From positions 434,001-498,000 of the forward strand of contig NZ_SCOU01000002.1 of the NCBI RefSeq assembly GCF_005502435.1: a stretch of 64,000 nt of DNA, written 5' to 3'. The stretch comes from Methylobacillus flagellatus (GTDB lineage: Bacteria > Pseudomonadota > Gammaproteobacteria > Burkholderiales > Methylophilaceae). Within the stretch, counting starts at the first letter, position 1; each line of letters opens with the position of its first letter. A program made the translations under genes and the position numbers. Shown here in pieces: positions 47,563-56,369 of the stretch. The notes under the pieces are model-generated. The model made no database searches. It had not been told where the DNA came from and saw only the letters and a program-made list of their open reading frames with translations.

Positions 47563-48306
47563 ATGAGCACCGCCACCAGCGGCATAAGCACATTGCAGCG
47601 CATCCTGCTGCTGGAAGACGATGCCGATATCCGTACCATCGCCAGCCTGGCACTGACCCAGCTGGGTGGCTTCTCGGTGCTGGCCTGCGAGCATGGGCAA
47701 CAGGCCCTGCAGCAGGCGACGGCTTTTGAGCCGCAGCTATTCCTGTTCGATGTGATGCTGCCCGGCCTGGATGGCCCTGGCACGTTGTTGCAACTGCGCG
47801 AGCAGGCGGTGTTCGACAGCACACCGGTCATCTTCATGACCACCAAGACACAGCAGCAGGACCACCAGCGTTATCAGCAACTGGGCGCTGCTGGTGTGAT
47901 AGCCAAGCCCTTCGACCCGGCTGGCCTGGCCGATCAGATCGGCCAGATCTGGTCAGGGCTGCGCCTGCGAGCTGCGCCTGCGGACGATCTGTCGGCACTT
48001 TTAGCGGTGAAGTTGCAGGAGTTGTCATTGCACTTTCGTGCGCAATTGCCGACACGCCTGCAGACACTACAGGGTTTGTTGCGACATGCGGTCTATGATC
48101 ACGCGACGCTGATGGATGCGGTACGTGAAGCCCACAGTCTGGCTGGGGCAGGCGGTACCTTCGGCTTGGGCTGGCTGTCCGAGCAAATGGCGGAGGTGGA
48201 GGGCGCGTTGCTGACGGCCAGACAGGCGGGCGGCTTGACAGCCGGACAGGCCGACCAATTGCAACATCAGATCGAAAAGGTGCAGCAACAGATGGCGCTG
48301 GACTAG
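47563..48306 (+). CDS. Receiver-Hpt phosphotransfer protein
   Basis: 247 residues from ATG 47563; upstream codons in frame overlap the previous gene and are not needed. The N-terminal receiver has phosphoacceptor D63 (LFDVMLPGLDGPG) and the TKPF-like IAKPFDP. The C-terminal helical bundle is an Hpt domain with the phosphohistidine H191 in REAHSLAGAGGTFG. It can therefore carry phosphate between an Asp and a second receiver, completing a His-Asp-His-Asp relay with the hybrid kinase and the stand-alone receivers. No DNA-binding domain is present. Confidence 0.85.
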   Translation: MSTATSGISTLQRILLLEDDADIRTIASLALTQLGGFSVLACEHGQQALQQATAFEPQLFLFDVMLPGLDGPGTLLQLREQAVFDSTPVIFMTTKTQQQDHQRYQQLGAAGVIAKPFDPAGLADQIGQIWSGLRLRAAPADDLSALLAVKLQELSLHFRAQLPTRLQTLQGLLRHAVYDHATLMDAVREAHSLAGAGGTFGLGWLSEQMAEVEGALLTARQAGGLTAGQADQLQHQIEKVQQQMALD

Positions 48307-48451
48307 TGTCCGGCTACTTGCGTTCAGCTACTTGGGTCTGCACTCGTATTGGGACTACATGACTTGCGCTAGTTGCCTGCCTCTTCTGCCAGTCAGCCCT
48401 ATCGTTCATTCCCGGCTCGTCCTTCGGCATACACTAGCTGCAAGACCTGCG

Positions 48452-50632
48452 CTATTTCTTTTTGTAGTTGGCCAGTGCTTCTGCACATGTGGACGGCTTG
48501 TCCGCGCCTGCATCGATGAAGGGCAGGATGGCGGCCAAGGGGTTGATGAAAGATAGTGCGATGGCGCCTATGGCCCGGGCGGCGATAGGCCCGGCCTCGG
48601 GTGCTACGGACGGGTCCAGGAAGGTGCCGCGCACCCGGATGGGCGAGCGTACGGTGAAGGGCGAGAAATTCTTGGGTTTGGCCACCAGGCGCAGATCCAG
48701 TTGCTCCTTGGCCAGATTGATCTTGCCATCTATCAAGACCAGCGTCACTGGCGTATCCACCACCGCCACACGCGGGCTGACCACACCTTGTTGTGCCTGC
48801 AGGTCCAGCACCGCACATTGCATGGCCAGACTCTCATCGCCACGGATCAGCACACCTATGCCTTGCGCGATATCCAGGCCCAGCACTTCCACGATCAGAT
48901 GCGACAGACTGCCATCACGGATGTGCATGGCCACATCGCCGTTCAGTGAGGCCAGCAGTTGCGCAGTGGAGCGGCCCGTACCGTTGAGCCTGGTCTTGCC
49001 GTTGAGTGTGCCGGTCACATAGGCCGGCGGTTCCTGATTGCCTTTTGCCTTGGCTTCCTGCTTGCGTTGTTTGGAGACCACCAGCCATTTGGCCAGGTCG
49101 ATATCCTTCCAGCCCAGATCGATGTTCCAGGCCGGGACGCGCGTCAGCGGCGCCGGGCTGCTTCCGTCCTTCGTTTCCGTCCCGTCCCTGGTCTCCATGC
49201 CATCCTTGGTCTTTGTCCCGGCCTCGGTTGCTGGGCTTAGCGGCATGCCCGCATCCACCGAGATCAGGCCGCTGATGGTGCCATCGGCTGTGTGAGCCAG
49301 GATGTCGGACAAGCTCAGTTTGCCGCCTGCAAGATTCAGCTGCGCGCGTAGCGGTGAGATCGGCTTGTCAAAAGCGCTGCCCAGATCGACGTAGGCTAGA
49401 TCGATCTTGATATCAGCCTCCATTTGGTTCAGCGCAGGCAGGTTCAGCGGTCGATCCGGAACGGCGCGTCCGGCCTTGGGCTGGGCGTCCGAGCCATCCG
49501 CATTGCGCGTGCCGAATGCCGGCCCCAGGTCGGCCAGCATGAAGTGCTTGCCGCGCAGATCGCCTTGCAGATAGGGTTTGCCATCGCGCGGGTCGAACAT
49601 GAACCTCCCGGCCAGATCACTGCTGCCTACGCGGGCAGAGGCGATATCGGCTTCCCAGATGCGGTCCTTTTTCGCGACCTGACCCTTGATCACGAACGCG
49701 CCGGTGGTGGGCAGCACGGCATTGACCAGCGTGCCCAGCACGGCCAGTGACGGACCTTGGGCGGTGAATCTGCCCTGGATGTCCTGTTTGCCGAACAGGT
49801 CGACTATCGCCCCCTCGAAGGCTACATGCACACCGCCATAATCGACCCAGCCTGTTGATTTGACCGGCGCGGAGTCGGCGTTCTGGCTGGCGATAGGCAA
49901 GAAGCCATAGGTCACCAGCTTGGCGGCAAGTTTGTGCTGGCGATAGCGGCCCTGCGCTTGCACTTTGGATTCCATGTGCTGGTCAGCCGCACCTTCGTGC
50001 GTGTCAAACTCCAGCTTGACATCGACGGCTGTCAACGGGTCGATCACCGTGGCGGTGCCATGGCGGACGATCAGCGATTCGATCACCGGGAAGGGGCGGT
50101 CAGGGCTGTTCTCGTCCTGCTTGAATTGCCAGCTGGCGCTGCCATCCTGATGCCGTTCCAGATGTGCATCCAGTTTTTCCACGTGCAACACAGCGATACG
50201 GTATGGGGCGGTGTCCTCAAGCCCTATCAGGTCGCCGTAACGCAGTGTCAGCTGCGCATCGCGGGCATCGATGAGGTGAGCGGAACCGAATCCGGCGGGT
50301 GCGGAAACGTAAAGACTGCCGACATCAAGGCGGATGCTGCCCAGCAGATGCAGGCGGAACGGTGCGCCCAGGCGTACCGTGCGTTCCAGCTTGTCACTCA
50401 ACAAACGTTCAGCGGGTGCCCGCAGGAATGACCAGCCCATGAACTCGCCAGCCGCCAGCAGTGCGATCAGCAAGCCAACGACGATGGCGCTGCCACGCCT
50501 CCACAGCGATCTGCGCTGCGCAGGCAGCGTGTGCGCTATAGGCTGCTGCGCTATGGGTTGCTGCGCTATGGGTTGCGTATGCGCTGTAGGCTGCTGCGGT
50601 GACGGTTCTGGCCTAGTGGGAGTGGTTGCCAT
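48452..50632 (-). CDS. AsmA-family membrane-anchored protein
   Basis: A 726-residue protein. A cytoplasmic tail with tandem QPIAQ repeats (about 16-34) precedes one membrane helix (about 49-70), followed by a long periplasmic region of beta-strands. The conserved C-terminal AsmA block includes LNGKTRLNGTGRSTAQLLASLNGDVAMHIRDGSLSHLIVEVLGLD near 555-600 and VRGTFLDPSVAPEAG near 676. AsmA-like proteins are proposed phospholipid transfer or outer-membrane assembly factors. A second repeat, T-K/R-D-G-x-E, lies near 471-490. It is a single gene on its strand. Confidence 0.82.
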   Translation of the reverse strand: MATTPTRPEPSPQQPTAHTQPIAQQPIAQQPIAHTLPAQRRSLWRRGSAIVVGLLIALLAAGEFMGWSFLRAPAERLLSDKLERTVRLGAPFRLHLLGSIRLDVGSLYVSAPAGFGSAHLIDARDAQLTLRYGDLIGLEDTAPYRIAVLHVEKLDAHLERHQDGSASWQFKQDENSPDRPFPVIESLIVRHGTATVIDPLTAVDVKLEFDTHEGAADQHMESKVQAQGRYRQHKLAAKLVTYGFLPIASQNADSAPVKSTGWVDYGGVHVAFEGAIVDLFGKQDIQGRFTAQGPSLAVLGTLVNAVLPTTGAFVIKGQVAKKDRIWEADIASARVGSSDLAGRFMFDPRDGKPYLQGDLRGKHFMLADLGPAFGTRNADGSDAQPKAGRAVPDRPLNLPALNQMEADIKIDLAYVDLGSAFDKPISPLRAQLNLAGGKLSLSDILAHTADGTISGLISVDAGMPLSPATEAGTKTKDGMETRDGTETKDGSSPAPLTRVPAWNIDLGWKDIDLAKWLVVSKQRKQEAKAKGNQEPPAYVTGTLNGKTRLNGTGRSTAQLLASLNGDVAMHIRDGSLSHLIVEVLGLDIAQGIGVLIRGDESLAMQCAVLDLQAQQGVVSPRVAVVDTPVTLVLIDGKINLAKEQLDLRLVAKPKNFSPFTVRSPIRVRGTFLDPSVAPEAGPIAARAIGAIALSFINPLAAILPFIDAGADKPSTCAEALANYKKK

Positions 50633-50700
50633 GTTCCTTACTCAATTCGCGTGGTTGAGTCAGCCTATCATACGGACTTTAGCCAGCTCCGTCCGGCTGC

Positions 50701-51837
50701 TTAGCCGCGTCGCATGCTGTACAGCGTCAATGCCAGGCCACACAGCGCTACGGCTGTGCCAGCCAGCGCCACGGCAGGCAGCCCGAGCTCGAAGTGGATC
50801 ACCGCACCCCCCAGGAAAGCGCCACCGGCATTGCCCAGGTTGAACGCACTCTGATTGACGGTAGAGGCCATCAGCGGCGAATCCCCGGCACGCTGCATGG
50901 CATTGGTCTGCAAGCCTGGCCCCACGGCAAAGCTGGCTACCGCCCAGATGAAAACGGTGACCAGGGCCGGCCAGGTGGCCGACATGGTCCAGGAGAACAG
51001 CGCGCTCATCACCGCCATGCCGATCAGCGATAGTGCGATGGTGGGCATCAGTTTCCAGTCCGCCAGCTTGCCGCCGATATTGAGGCCTATGGTCGCGGCG
51101 ATGCCCAGTGCCACCAGCATGGCACTCACTGCATGTGGCGTCAGGCCGGACTGGTCTTGCAGGATGGGCGTGATGTAAGTAAATACGGTGAACACGCCGC
51201 CAAAGCCGATCACCGTGATGGCCATGGCCAGCAGCACCGCAGGGCGGCTGACAGCACGCAGTTCGCCACGCAGGTCAGGCTTGGGCATGTGGCTCAGGTC
51301 GGGGATGAAGCGCCATACTGCCAGCAGTGCCAGCACGCCGCATGCAGAAACGGTCCAGAACGGCATGCGCCAGTCGGTGAGCTGGCCCAGCAGGGTGCCC
51401 AGTGGTACGCCCAGCACATTGGCCAGCGTCAGGCCGGTGAACATCAGGGCCAGGGCGCGCGAGCTTTGACCGGGGGGCGCCAGATGCAGCGCCACCACCG
51501 CACCGATGCCGAAAAAAGAGCCATGACTGAGTGCGGTGAACACGCGCGCCGCCGCCAGCATGCCGTAATTAGGCGCCAGTGCGCACAACGCGTTTCCCAG
51601 CACGAACACCCCCATCAAGCCCAGCAGGGTGGCCTTGCGTGGCAGGTGGATGGTGAGGGCTACCACCAGCGGCCCGCCTATCACCACGCCCAGCGCATAC
51701 ACCGTCACCAGATTGCCAGTGGCGGGGATGGAGGCGTTGAGGCTATGCGCGATATCCGGCAACAGGCCCATGGGCAGAAACTCGGTCATGCCTATGCAGA
51801 AGGCACCAGCCGCTAAGGCCAACATCCAGCTACCCAT
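50701..51837 (-). CDS. MFS efflux transporter (AraJ-like)
   Basis: A 378-residue major facilitator protein with twelve hydrophobic helices. FCIGMTEFLPMGLLPDIAHSL in helix 1 and the R-rich cytoplasmic loop after helix 2 (HLPRKATLL) mark the DHA1 family. LALMFTGLTLANVLGVPLGTLLG is the motif C region of proton-driven exporters, seen in AraJ/YdhP-like sugar or drug efflux pumps. The substrate is unknown. No regulator is adjacent; it is flanked by AsmA and rep genes on the same strand. Confidence 0.8.
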   Translation of the reverse strand: MGSWMLALAAGAFCIGMTEFLPMGLLPDIAHSLNASIPATGNLVTVYALGVVIGGPLVVALTIHLPRKATLLGLMGVFVLGNALCALAPNYGMLAAARVFTALSHGSFFGIGAVVALHLAPPGQSSRALALMFTGLTLANVLGVPLGTLLGQLTDWRMPFWTVSACGVLALLAVWRFIPDLSHMPKPDLRGELRAVSRPAVLLAMAITVIGFGGVFTVFTYITPILQDQSGLTPHAVSAMLVALGIAATIGLNIGGKLADWKLMPTIALSLIGMAVMSALFSWTMSATWPALVTVFIWAVASFAVGPGLQTNAMQRAGDSPLMASTVNQSAFNLGNAGGAFLGGAVIHFELGLPAVALAGTAVALCGLALTLYSMRRG

Positions 51838-51950
51838 CAGTATCCAGTTCCTGTACTTGTGTGGTTTTGCGAGACACGGTGGAGCAGTGTCGCCGCTGGG
51901 TGCTTTGCGGGCATGCCCGGGTCAGTCAGTGTTTTCATGGGCTGAGGGCT

Positions 51951-53972
51951 TCATTTCCCCAGCATGGCGCGGATCTGTGCCATGCGTTCGCGGCCATGTT
52001 CCTTGCTGGCTACCGGGTCGGCACCGGGGCTGCCAAAGTGCCGCACGTCATCGGCTGGCAATTCGGCGATGAAACGGCTGGGCTCGCAGGCCTCGGTCTC
52101 GCCGGCGCGTTTGCGCTTGCGGCACCAGGAGATGTGCAGTGATTTCTGCGCACGCGTGATGCCCACATACATCAGGCGACGCTCTTCCTCGACGCGGTCG
52201 GTGTCGATGCTCTCGCGGTGCGGCAGGATGCCTTCCTCGCAGCCGATCAGGAACACATGGCCATATTCCAGGCCCTTGGCAGCATGCAGCGTGGACAGTT
52301 TGACCGCATCCGGCTCACCGTTCTCGCGGCCTTCCAGCATGCTCATGAGCGACACCATCTGCGTCAGTTCCAGCAGATTGCGGCCATCGTCACCGCCTTC
52401 GCTCTCTGGCTCGCTTTTCTTTTTGAGCCAGACTATGAATTCCTGCAGGTTGTTCCATTTGGTCTCGGCGCTGCGCGATTCCTCGCTGTCATACAGAAAG
52501 GCTTCGTACTGGATGCCATTCAGCAGGTCATCCAGCACTTCACCGGCCGGATCGCGCACGGCGCGCTCCTGCAGGCGCTGGATGTACTGGCAGAAGGTGA
52601 GCAGGTCATCCAGCTGCTTGTTGCCCAGCTCGCGCTGGAACTCGCCCTCGAACGCGGCGGCAAACAAGGACAGATGATGCGCGCTGGCATAGGTGCCCAG
52701 CCGCTCCAGTGTGGTGTTGCCTATGCCTTTTTTGGGTGTGGTGGCCGCGCGGATGAACGCCGGGTCATCGTCTTCGTTGGCGATCAGGCGCAGATAGCTG
52801 ACGATGTCCTTGATCTCGGCCTTATCAAAGAAGGACTGGCCGCCGGAGATGGTGTACGGGATCTTGTTGTTGCGCAGCTGTTGCTCGATGATGCGCGCCT
52901 GATGATTGCCACGGTACAGGATGGCGTAATCGGCATGGCGCGTGCGGTGCTCGAATTTGTGCGCCATCAGCTTCATGACCACGGATTCCGCCTCATGATC
53001 TTCGTCACGCGCTGCGCTCACCTGCAATTGCTCGCCGGTGCCCAGGTCGCTCCACAGTTTTTTGTCGAACAGCCCGTTGTTGGAAATTCGCGGATTGTTG
53101 GCGATGACCTGGTTGGCAGCGCGCAGGATGCGCACCGTGGAACGGTAGTTCTGCTCCAGCTTGATGACCTTGAGGCGACTGAAGTCTTCTGTCAGCTGAC
53201 GCAGGTTCTCAACATCGGCGCCGCGCCAGCCGTAGATGGCCTGGTCATCGTCGCCCACCGCCGTGAAGCGCCCCTCGATGCCGGTCAGTAGCTTGACCAG
53301 TCGATACTGGCAACTATTGGTGTCCTGGTATTCGTCGATGAGCAGATATTTAAGTTTGCGCTGCCATTTTTCCAGCGCTTGCGGGTGCTGCTCGAACAGC
53401 TCCACGGGTAGCTTGATCAGGTCGTCAAAATCCACCGCCTGGTAGGCTTTCAGGGTCTGCTGATACAGCTGGTACACCTTGGCGGCAGCGACTTTCAGTT
53501 CGTCGTCTGCCGTGGCTTTGGCCTGATCCGGCGACATGAACGCATTCTTCCAGCTGGAGATCTGCCACTGCGTCTTGCGTAGCAACTGCTTGTCCGTGGT
53601 GGCCAGCACATCGGACAGGATCTTGAAGCTGTCAGCACTGTCCAGAATGGAGAATTGTGGTTTGTAACCCAGCAGCGCGGCTTCGGCGCGCAGCATCTGC
53701 AAGCCCAGCGAGTGAAAGGTGGCGATGGTCAGGCCCTTGGTGGATTTGCCTTCCATCAACTGGGCTACGCGTTCCTGCATCTCGCGTGCTGCCTTGTTGG
53801 TGAAGGTGATGGCGGCGATCTCACGCGGGCTGTAGCCGCATTGCTCGATCAGATACACGATCTTGTGGGTGATGACGCGGGTCTTGCCACTGCCTGCGCC
53901 TGCCAGTACCAACAGTGGACCATCCAGGTATTTTGCAGCTTCCCGTTGCGGGGCGTTGAGTTTCGACAGCAT
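51951..53972 (-). CDS. rep: ATP-dependent DNA helicase Rep
   Basis: A 673-residue superfamily 1A helicase, the same length as E. coli Rep. Motif Q LNAPQREAAKYLDGPLLVLAGAGSGKT contains Walker A near 23-30. FTNKAAREM, FHSLGLQML, LIDEYQDTN near 220, VGDDDQAIYGWRGA near 242, EQNYRSTVRIL near 274, LSTLHAAKGLEYGHVFLIG near 562 and RLMYVGITRAQ near 605 are the remaining motifs. It moves 3'-5' ahead of the replisome to remove bound proteins. Rep is chosen over UvrD by length and by the first-half motifs. Confidence 0.93.
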   Translation of the reverse strand: MLSKLNAPQREAAKYLDGPLLVLAGAGSGKTRVITHKIVYLIEQCGYSPREIAAITFTNKAAREMQERVAQLMEGKSTKGLTIATFHSLGLQMLRAEAALLGYKPQFSILDSADSFKILSDVLATTDKQLLRKTQWQISSWKNAFMSPDQAKATADDELKVAAAKVYQLYQQTLKAYQAVDFDDLIKLPVELFEQHPQALEKWQRKLKYLLIDEYQDTNSCQYRLVKLLTGIEGRFTAVGDDDQAIYGWRGADVENLRQLTEDFSRLKVIKLEQNYRSTVRILRAANQVIANNPRISNNGLFDKKLWSDLGTGEQLQVSAARDEDHEAESVVMKLMAHKFEHRTRHADYAILYRGNHQARIIEQQLRNNKIPYTISGGQSFFDKAEIKDIVSYLRLIANEDDDPAFIRAATTPKKGIGNTTLERLGTYASAHHLSLFAAAFEGEFQRELGNKQLDDLLTFCQYIQRLQERAVRDPAGEVLDDLLNGIQYEAFLYDSEESRSAETKWNNLQEFIVWLKKKSEPESEGGDDGRNLLELTQMVSLMSMLEGRENGEPDAVKLSTLHAAKGLEYGHVFLIGCEEGILPHRESIDTDRVEEERRLMYVGITRAQKSLHISWCRKRKRAGETEACEPSRFIAELPADDVRHFGSPGADPVASKEHGRERMAQIRAMLGK

Positions 53973-54049
53973 GTGCGGCTAACTAAATAAACAGCAAGCA
54001 GTGTATAGGCAGAGCAGGTCAGTAGTCACTGCCAACGTCGTGATGGGCA

Positions 54050-54055
54050 TATAAT
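54050..54055 (+). promoter_or_regulatory. Consensus -10 box very close to the MEKHLA start
   Basis: A perfect TATAAT ends 5 bases before the ATG at 54061. Transcription would begin at about the start codon, implying a leaderless mRNA. No good -35 box is visible, so the promoter is uncertain. Confidence 0.4.
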
Positions 54056-54060
54056 CGGCC

Positions 54061-54522
54061 ATGGCCAAGGACAAGTACACCCGTGTCAAAGATGACGTTT
54101 TTCTGCAGCAGCACAGCCTGCTGCTGTGCCAGAGTTACCGGCACTGGACCGGTCGGGACCTGTTGCTGGCCGAGCCCGGCCAACTGGTGTCACCCTTGAT
54201 GCAGGCGCCATTCGCAGTGGTGTCGCATGACACGCAGGACGATCCCGTCTTCAACTATGCCAATCTGCGTGCCCAGCAACTGTTTGGCATGGACTGGCAG
54301 CAGATCACTGCATTACCCTCCCGCTTGTCTGCCGAAGCCATGCTCAGGGAAGAGCGCGCCATGCTGCTGGAACGCGTGCAAACAAACGGGTATATCGATG
54401 ACTATTGTGGCGTGCGTATCGCTCGCGATGGCAGCCGCTTCACCATTCGCAACGCCACGGTCTGGAACCTCATCGATAGTCAGGGGCGCTACTGTGGTCA
54501 GGCAGCGAAATTCGATGTGTAG
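54061..54522 (+). CDS. MEKHLA-domain protein
   Basis: A 153-residue protein covered almost fully by a PAS-like MEKHLA domain (PF08670). LLCQSYRHWTGRDLL, FAVVSHDTQDDPVFNYANLRAQQLFGMDWQQI, LPSRLSAE and GYIDDYCGVRIARDGSRFTIRNATVWNLID are the family landmarks. The domain is known from plant HD-ZIP III proteins and many stand-alone bacterial proteins and probably binds a small ligand or cofactor. No other domain is present. No Shine-Dalgarno is seen. dhaL follows on the same strand after a 79-bp gap containing a 16-bp tandem duplication. Confidence 0.85.
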   Translation: MAKDKYTRVKDDVFLQQHSLLLCQSYRHWTGRDLLLAEPGQLVSPLMQAPFAVVSHDTQDDPVFNYANLRAQQLFGMDWQQITALPSRLSAEAMLREERAMLLERVQTNGYIDDYCGVRIARDGSRFTIRNATVWNLIDSQGRYCGQAAKFDV

Positions 54523-54541
54523 GTTTTTTGATGTGCAAGAT

Positions 54542-54573
54542 ATTCGAGAAGCGAGCAATTCGATAAGCGAGCT
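54542..54573. repeat. 16-bp tandem duplication upstream of dhaL
   Basis: ATTCGAGAAGCGAGCA (54542-54557) followed directly by ATTCGATAAGCGAGCT (54558-54573), two mismatches. It lies between the MEKHLA gene and dhaL. Confidence 0.75.
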
Positions 54574-54601
54574 ATAAAGTAACAAGGAGCAAGAGACAGG
54601 C

Positions 54602-55228
54602 ATGAACACCCACGATATCCTGAACGCCATCATGGCGGTCGACCAGGCGCTGGTCGCCCATGAAGCCGAGATCGAATCACTGGACCGCGCCATCGGTGAT
54701 GGCGATCATTACATCAATATCTCGCGTGGCAGCCAGGTGGCCGTCGCCATGCGTGACGAACTGGCGGCACTGTCGCCCGATGCGGCATTGCAGAAGCTGG
54801 CCATGAAGCTGCTGTCCACCATAGGCGGCGCCTCCGGCCCGCTGGTCGCCAGCTTTTTCATGGGCATGGCCAAGTCCATCAAGGAACACAATAGCAACCT
54901 GGCCGATGTGGCGGCCGCCTTCGCTGCTGGTGTGGAGGCGATCCGCGCGCGAGGCAAAGCCGATCTGGGCGAAAAGACCATGCTGGATGTGCTGATCCCG
55001 GTGTCGCGCCGCTTTAGCGAGCTGACGGCGGCGGGCGCTGAACCCAGGCTGATCTACACTGAACTGAAACAGGTGGCCGAGCAGGGCATGCTGAGTACGC
55101 GCGACCTTGTCGCCACCAAAGGCCGTGCTGCTTTTCTGGGCGAACGTGCCATCGGCCATATCGACGCCGGTGCCAAGAGCAGCCAGGTGATGGTCAGCGC
55201 CGTGTGCGACCTGGCTTTGCAGGCATAG
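54602..55228 (+). CDS. dhaL: Dihydroxyacetone kinase, nucleotide-binding subunit DhaL
   Basis: A 208-residue helical barrel that binds ADP/ATP. Magnesium-binding aspartates are in AIGDGDHYINISRG near 30-43. GGASGPLVASFFMGMA near 78 and DLGEKTMLDVLIP near 121 form the nucleotide site. It supplies phosphate to DhaK-bound dihydroxyacetone. The order is dhaL then dhaK, the reverse of E. coli, and no dhaM (the PTS donor) is nearby, so the pair may use ATP directly. In a formaldehyde-assimilating methylotroph, dihydroxyacetone handling would be relevant, but that is inference. Confidence 0.9.
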   Translation: MNTHDILNAIMAVDQALVAHEAEIESLDRAIGDGDHYINISRGSQVAVAMRDELAALSPDAALQKLAMKLLSTIGGASGPLVASFFMGMAKSIKEHNSNLADVAAAFAAGVEAIRARGKADLGEKTMLDVLIPVSRRFSELTAAGAEPRLIYTELKQVAEQGMLSTRDLVATKGRAAFLGERAIGHIDAGAKSSQVMVSAVCDLALQA

Positions 55229-55295
55229 TCAGCGTTTCGTCTCGTTTCCATACACCAGATTCAAACCGCACAGCAAACCTAGCAGGGGAGACAGC

Positions 55296-56285
55296 ATGAA
55301 AAAATTCATCAACAAGGTCGATGATGTATTGGTTGAAAGCCTGTCCGGCTTTGCCATGGCGCATCAGGACATCGTGCAACTGCATCTGGACCCGCACTTT
55401 GTGGTACGCGCCAACAAAGCCAGCAACAAGGTGGCGCTGATTTCCGGTGGCGGTTCCGGTCACGAGCCGCTGCACGCCGGTTTTGTCGGTTACGGCATGC
55501 TGGACGCTGCCTGTCCCGGCCATGTGTTCACCTCGCCCAGCCCGGACCAGATGCTGGCTGCGGCCGAAGCTGTGGATGCAGGCAAAGGCGTGCTGTTCAT
55601 CGTCAAGAACTACGCCGGTGACGTGATGAACTTCGAGATGGCAGCCGAGATGCTGTCAGTGCCCAATGCCACGGTGCTGACCAGTGACGATGTGGCCGTG
55701 GAGAACTCCACCTGGACCACTGGCCGCCGTGGTGTGGCAGGCACCGTCATCGTCGAGAAAGTGGTGGGCAGCCTGGCGGAAACCGGTGCCGACCTCGCGG
55801 CATGCAAGGCGCTGGGCGACAAGGTCAACCAGCGCACCGGCTCCATGGGCGTGGCGCTGACCAGCTGTACCGTGCCAGCGGCCGGGCGTGCCACCTTCGA
55901 TATCGGCGACAATGAACTGGAGATGGGCGTGGGCATCCACGGCGAGCCAGGTCGCCGACGCGAAGCCATGCGGCCAGCCGATGCCATCGTGGCCGATCTG
56001 GTGGCGGCCATCCTGCATGACCTCAAGCCAGCGGCGGGTGCCGAAGTGTTGTTGATGGTGAACGGCTTTGCCGCCACGCCGCTGATGGAGTTGTATCTCT
56101 TGTACCACAGTGCCGAAAAGCTGTTGAAGGCACAGGGCCTGATCGTTAGCCGTTCGCTGGTGGGCAATTACACCACTGCGCTGGATATGGCCGGTGCTTC
56201 CATCACCTTATGCCTGCTGGACGACGAGATCAAACAGCACTGGGACAGCCCGGTGCATACGGCGGGCCTGCGTAAAGGTTGCTGA
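55296..56285 (+). CDS. dhaK: Dihydroxyacetone kinase, substrate-binding subunit DhaK
   Basis: A 329-residue subunit that binds dihydroxyacetone covalently through a histidine, H215 in GIHGEPGRRR. GGGSGHEPLHAGFVGYGMLDAACPG near 50 and VKNYAGDVMNFEMA near 105 shape the site. GGGG follows the usual DhaK pattern and length. Shine-Dalgarno GGGGAG lies 6 bases before ATG. It is 67 bp after dhaL. The 14-bp GGACAGCCCGGTGC near its 3' end (56243-56256) is repeated just after the gene (56292-56305). Confidence 0.92.
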   Translation: MKKFINKVDDVLVESLSGFAMAHQDIVQLHLDPHFVVRANKASNKVALISGGGSGHEPLHAGFVGYGMLDAACPGHVFTSPSPDQMLAAAEAVDAGKGVLFIVKNYAGDVMNFEMAAEMLSVPNATVLTSDDVAVENSTWTTGRRGVAGTVIVEKVVGSLAETGADLAACKALGDKVNQRTGSMGVALTSCTVPAAGRATFDIGDNELEMGVGIHGEPGRRREAMRPADAIVADLVAAILHDLKPAAGAEVLLMVNGFAATPLMELYLLYHSAEKLLKAQGLIVSRSLVGNYTTALDMAGASITLCLLDDEIKQHWDSPVHTAGLRKGC

Positions 56286-56369
56286 TACGTTGGACAGCCC
56301 GGTGCCTGTCACGACAAGTTCATAAAATTGACATACTATGGCCGGCAATTTCGTAACTGAAACGCTCTG

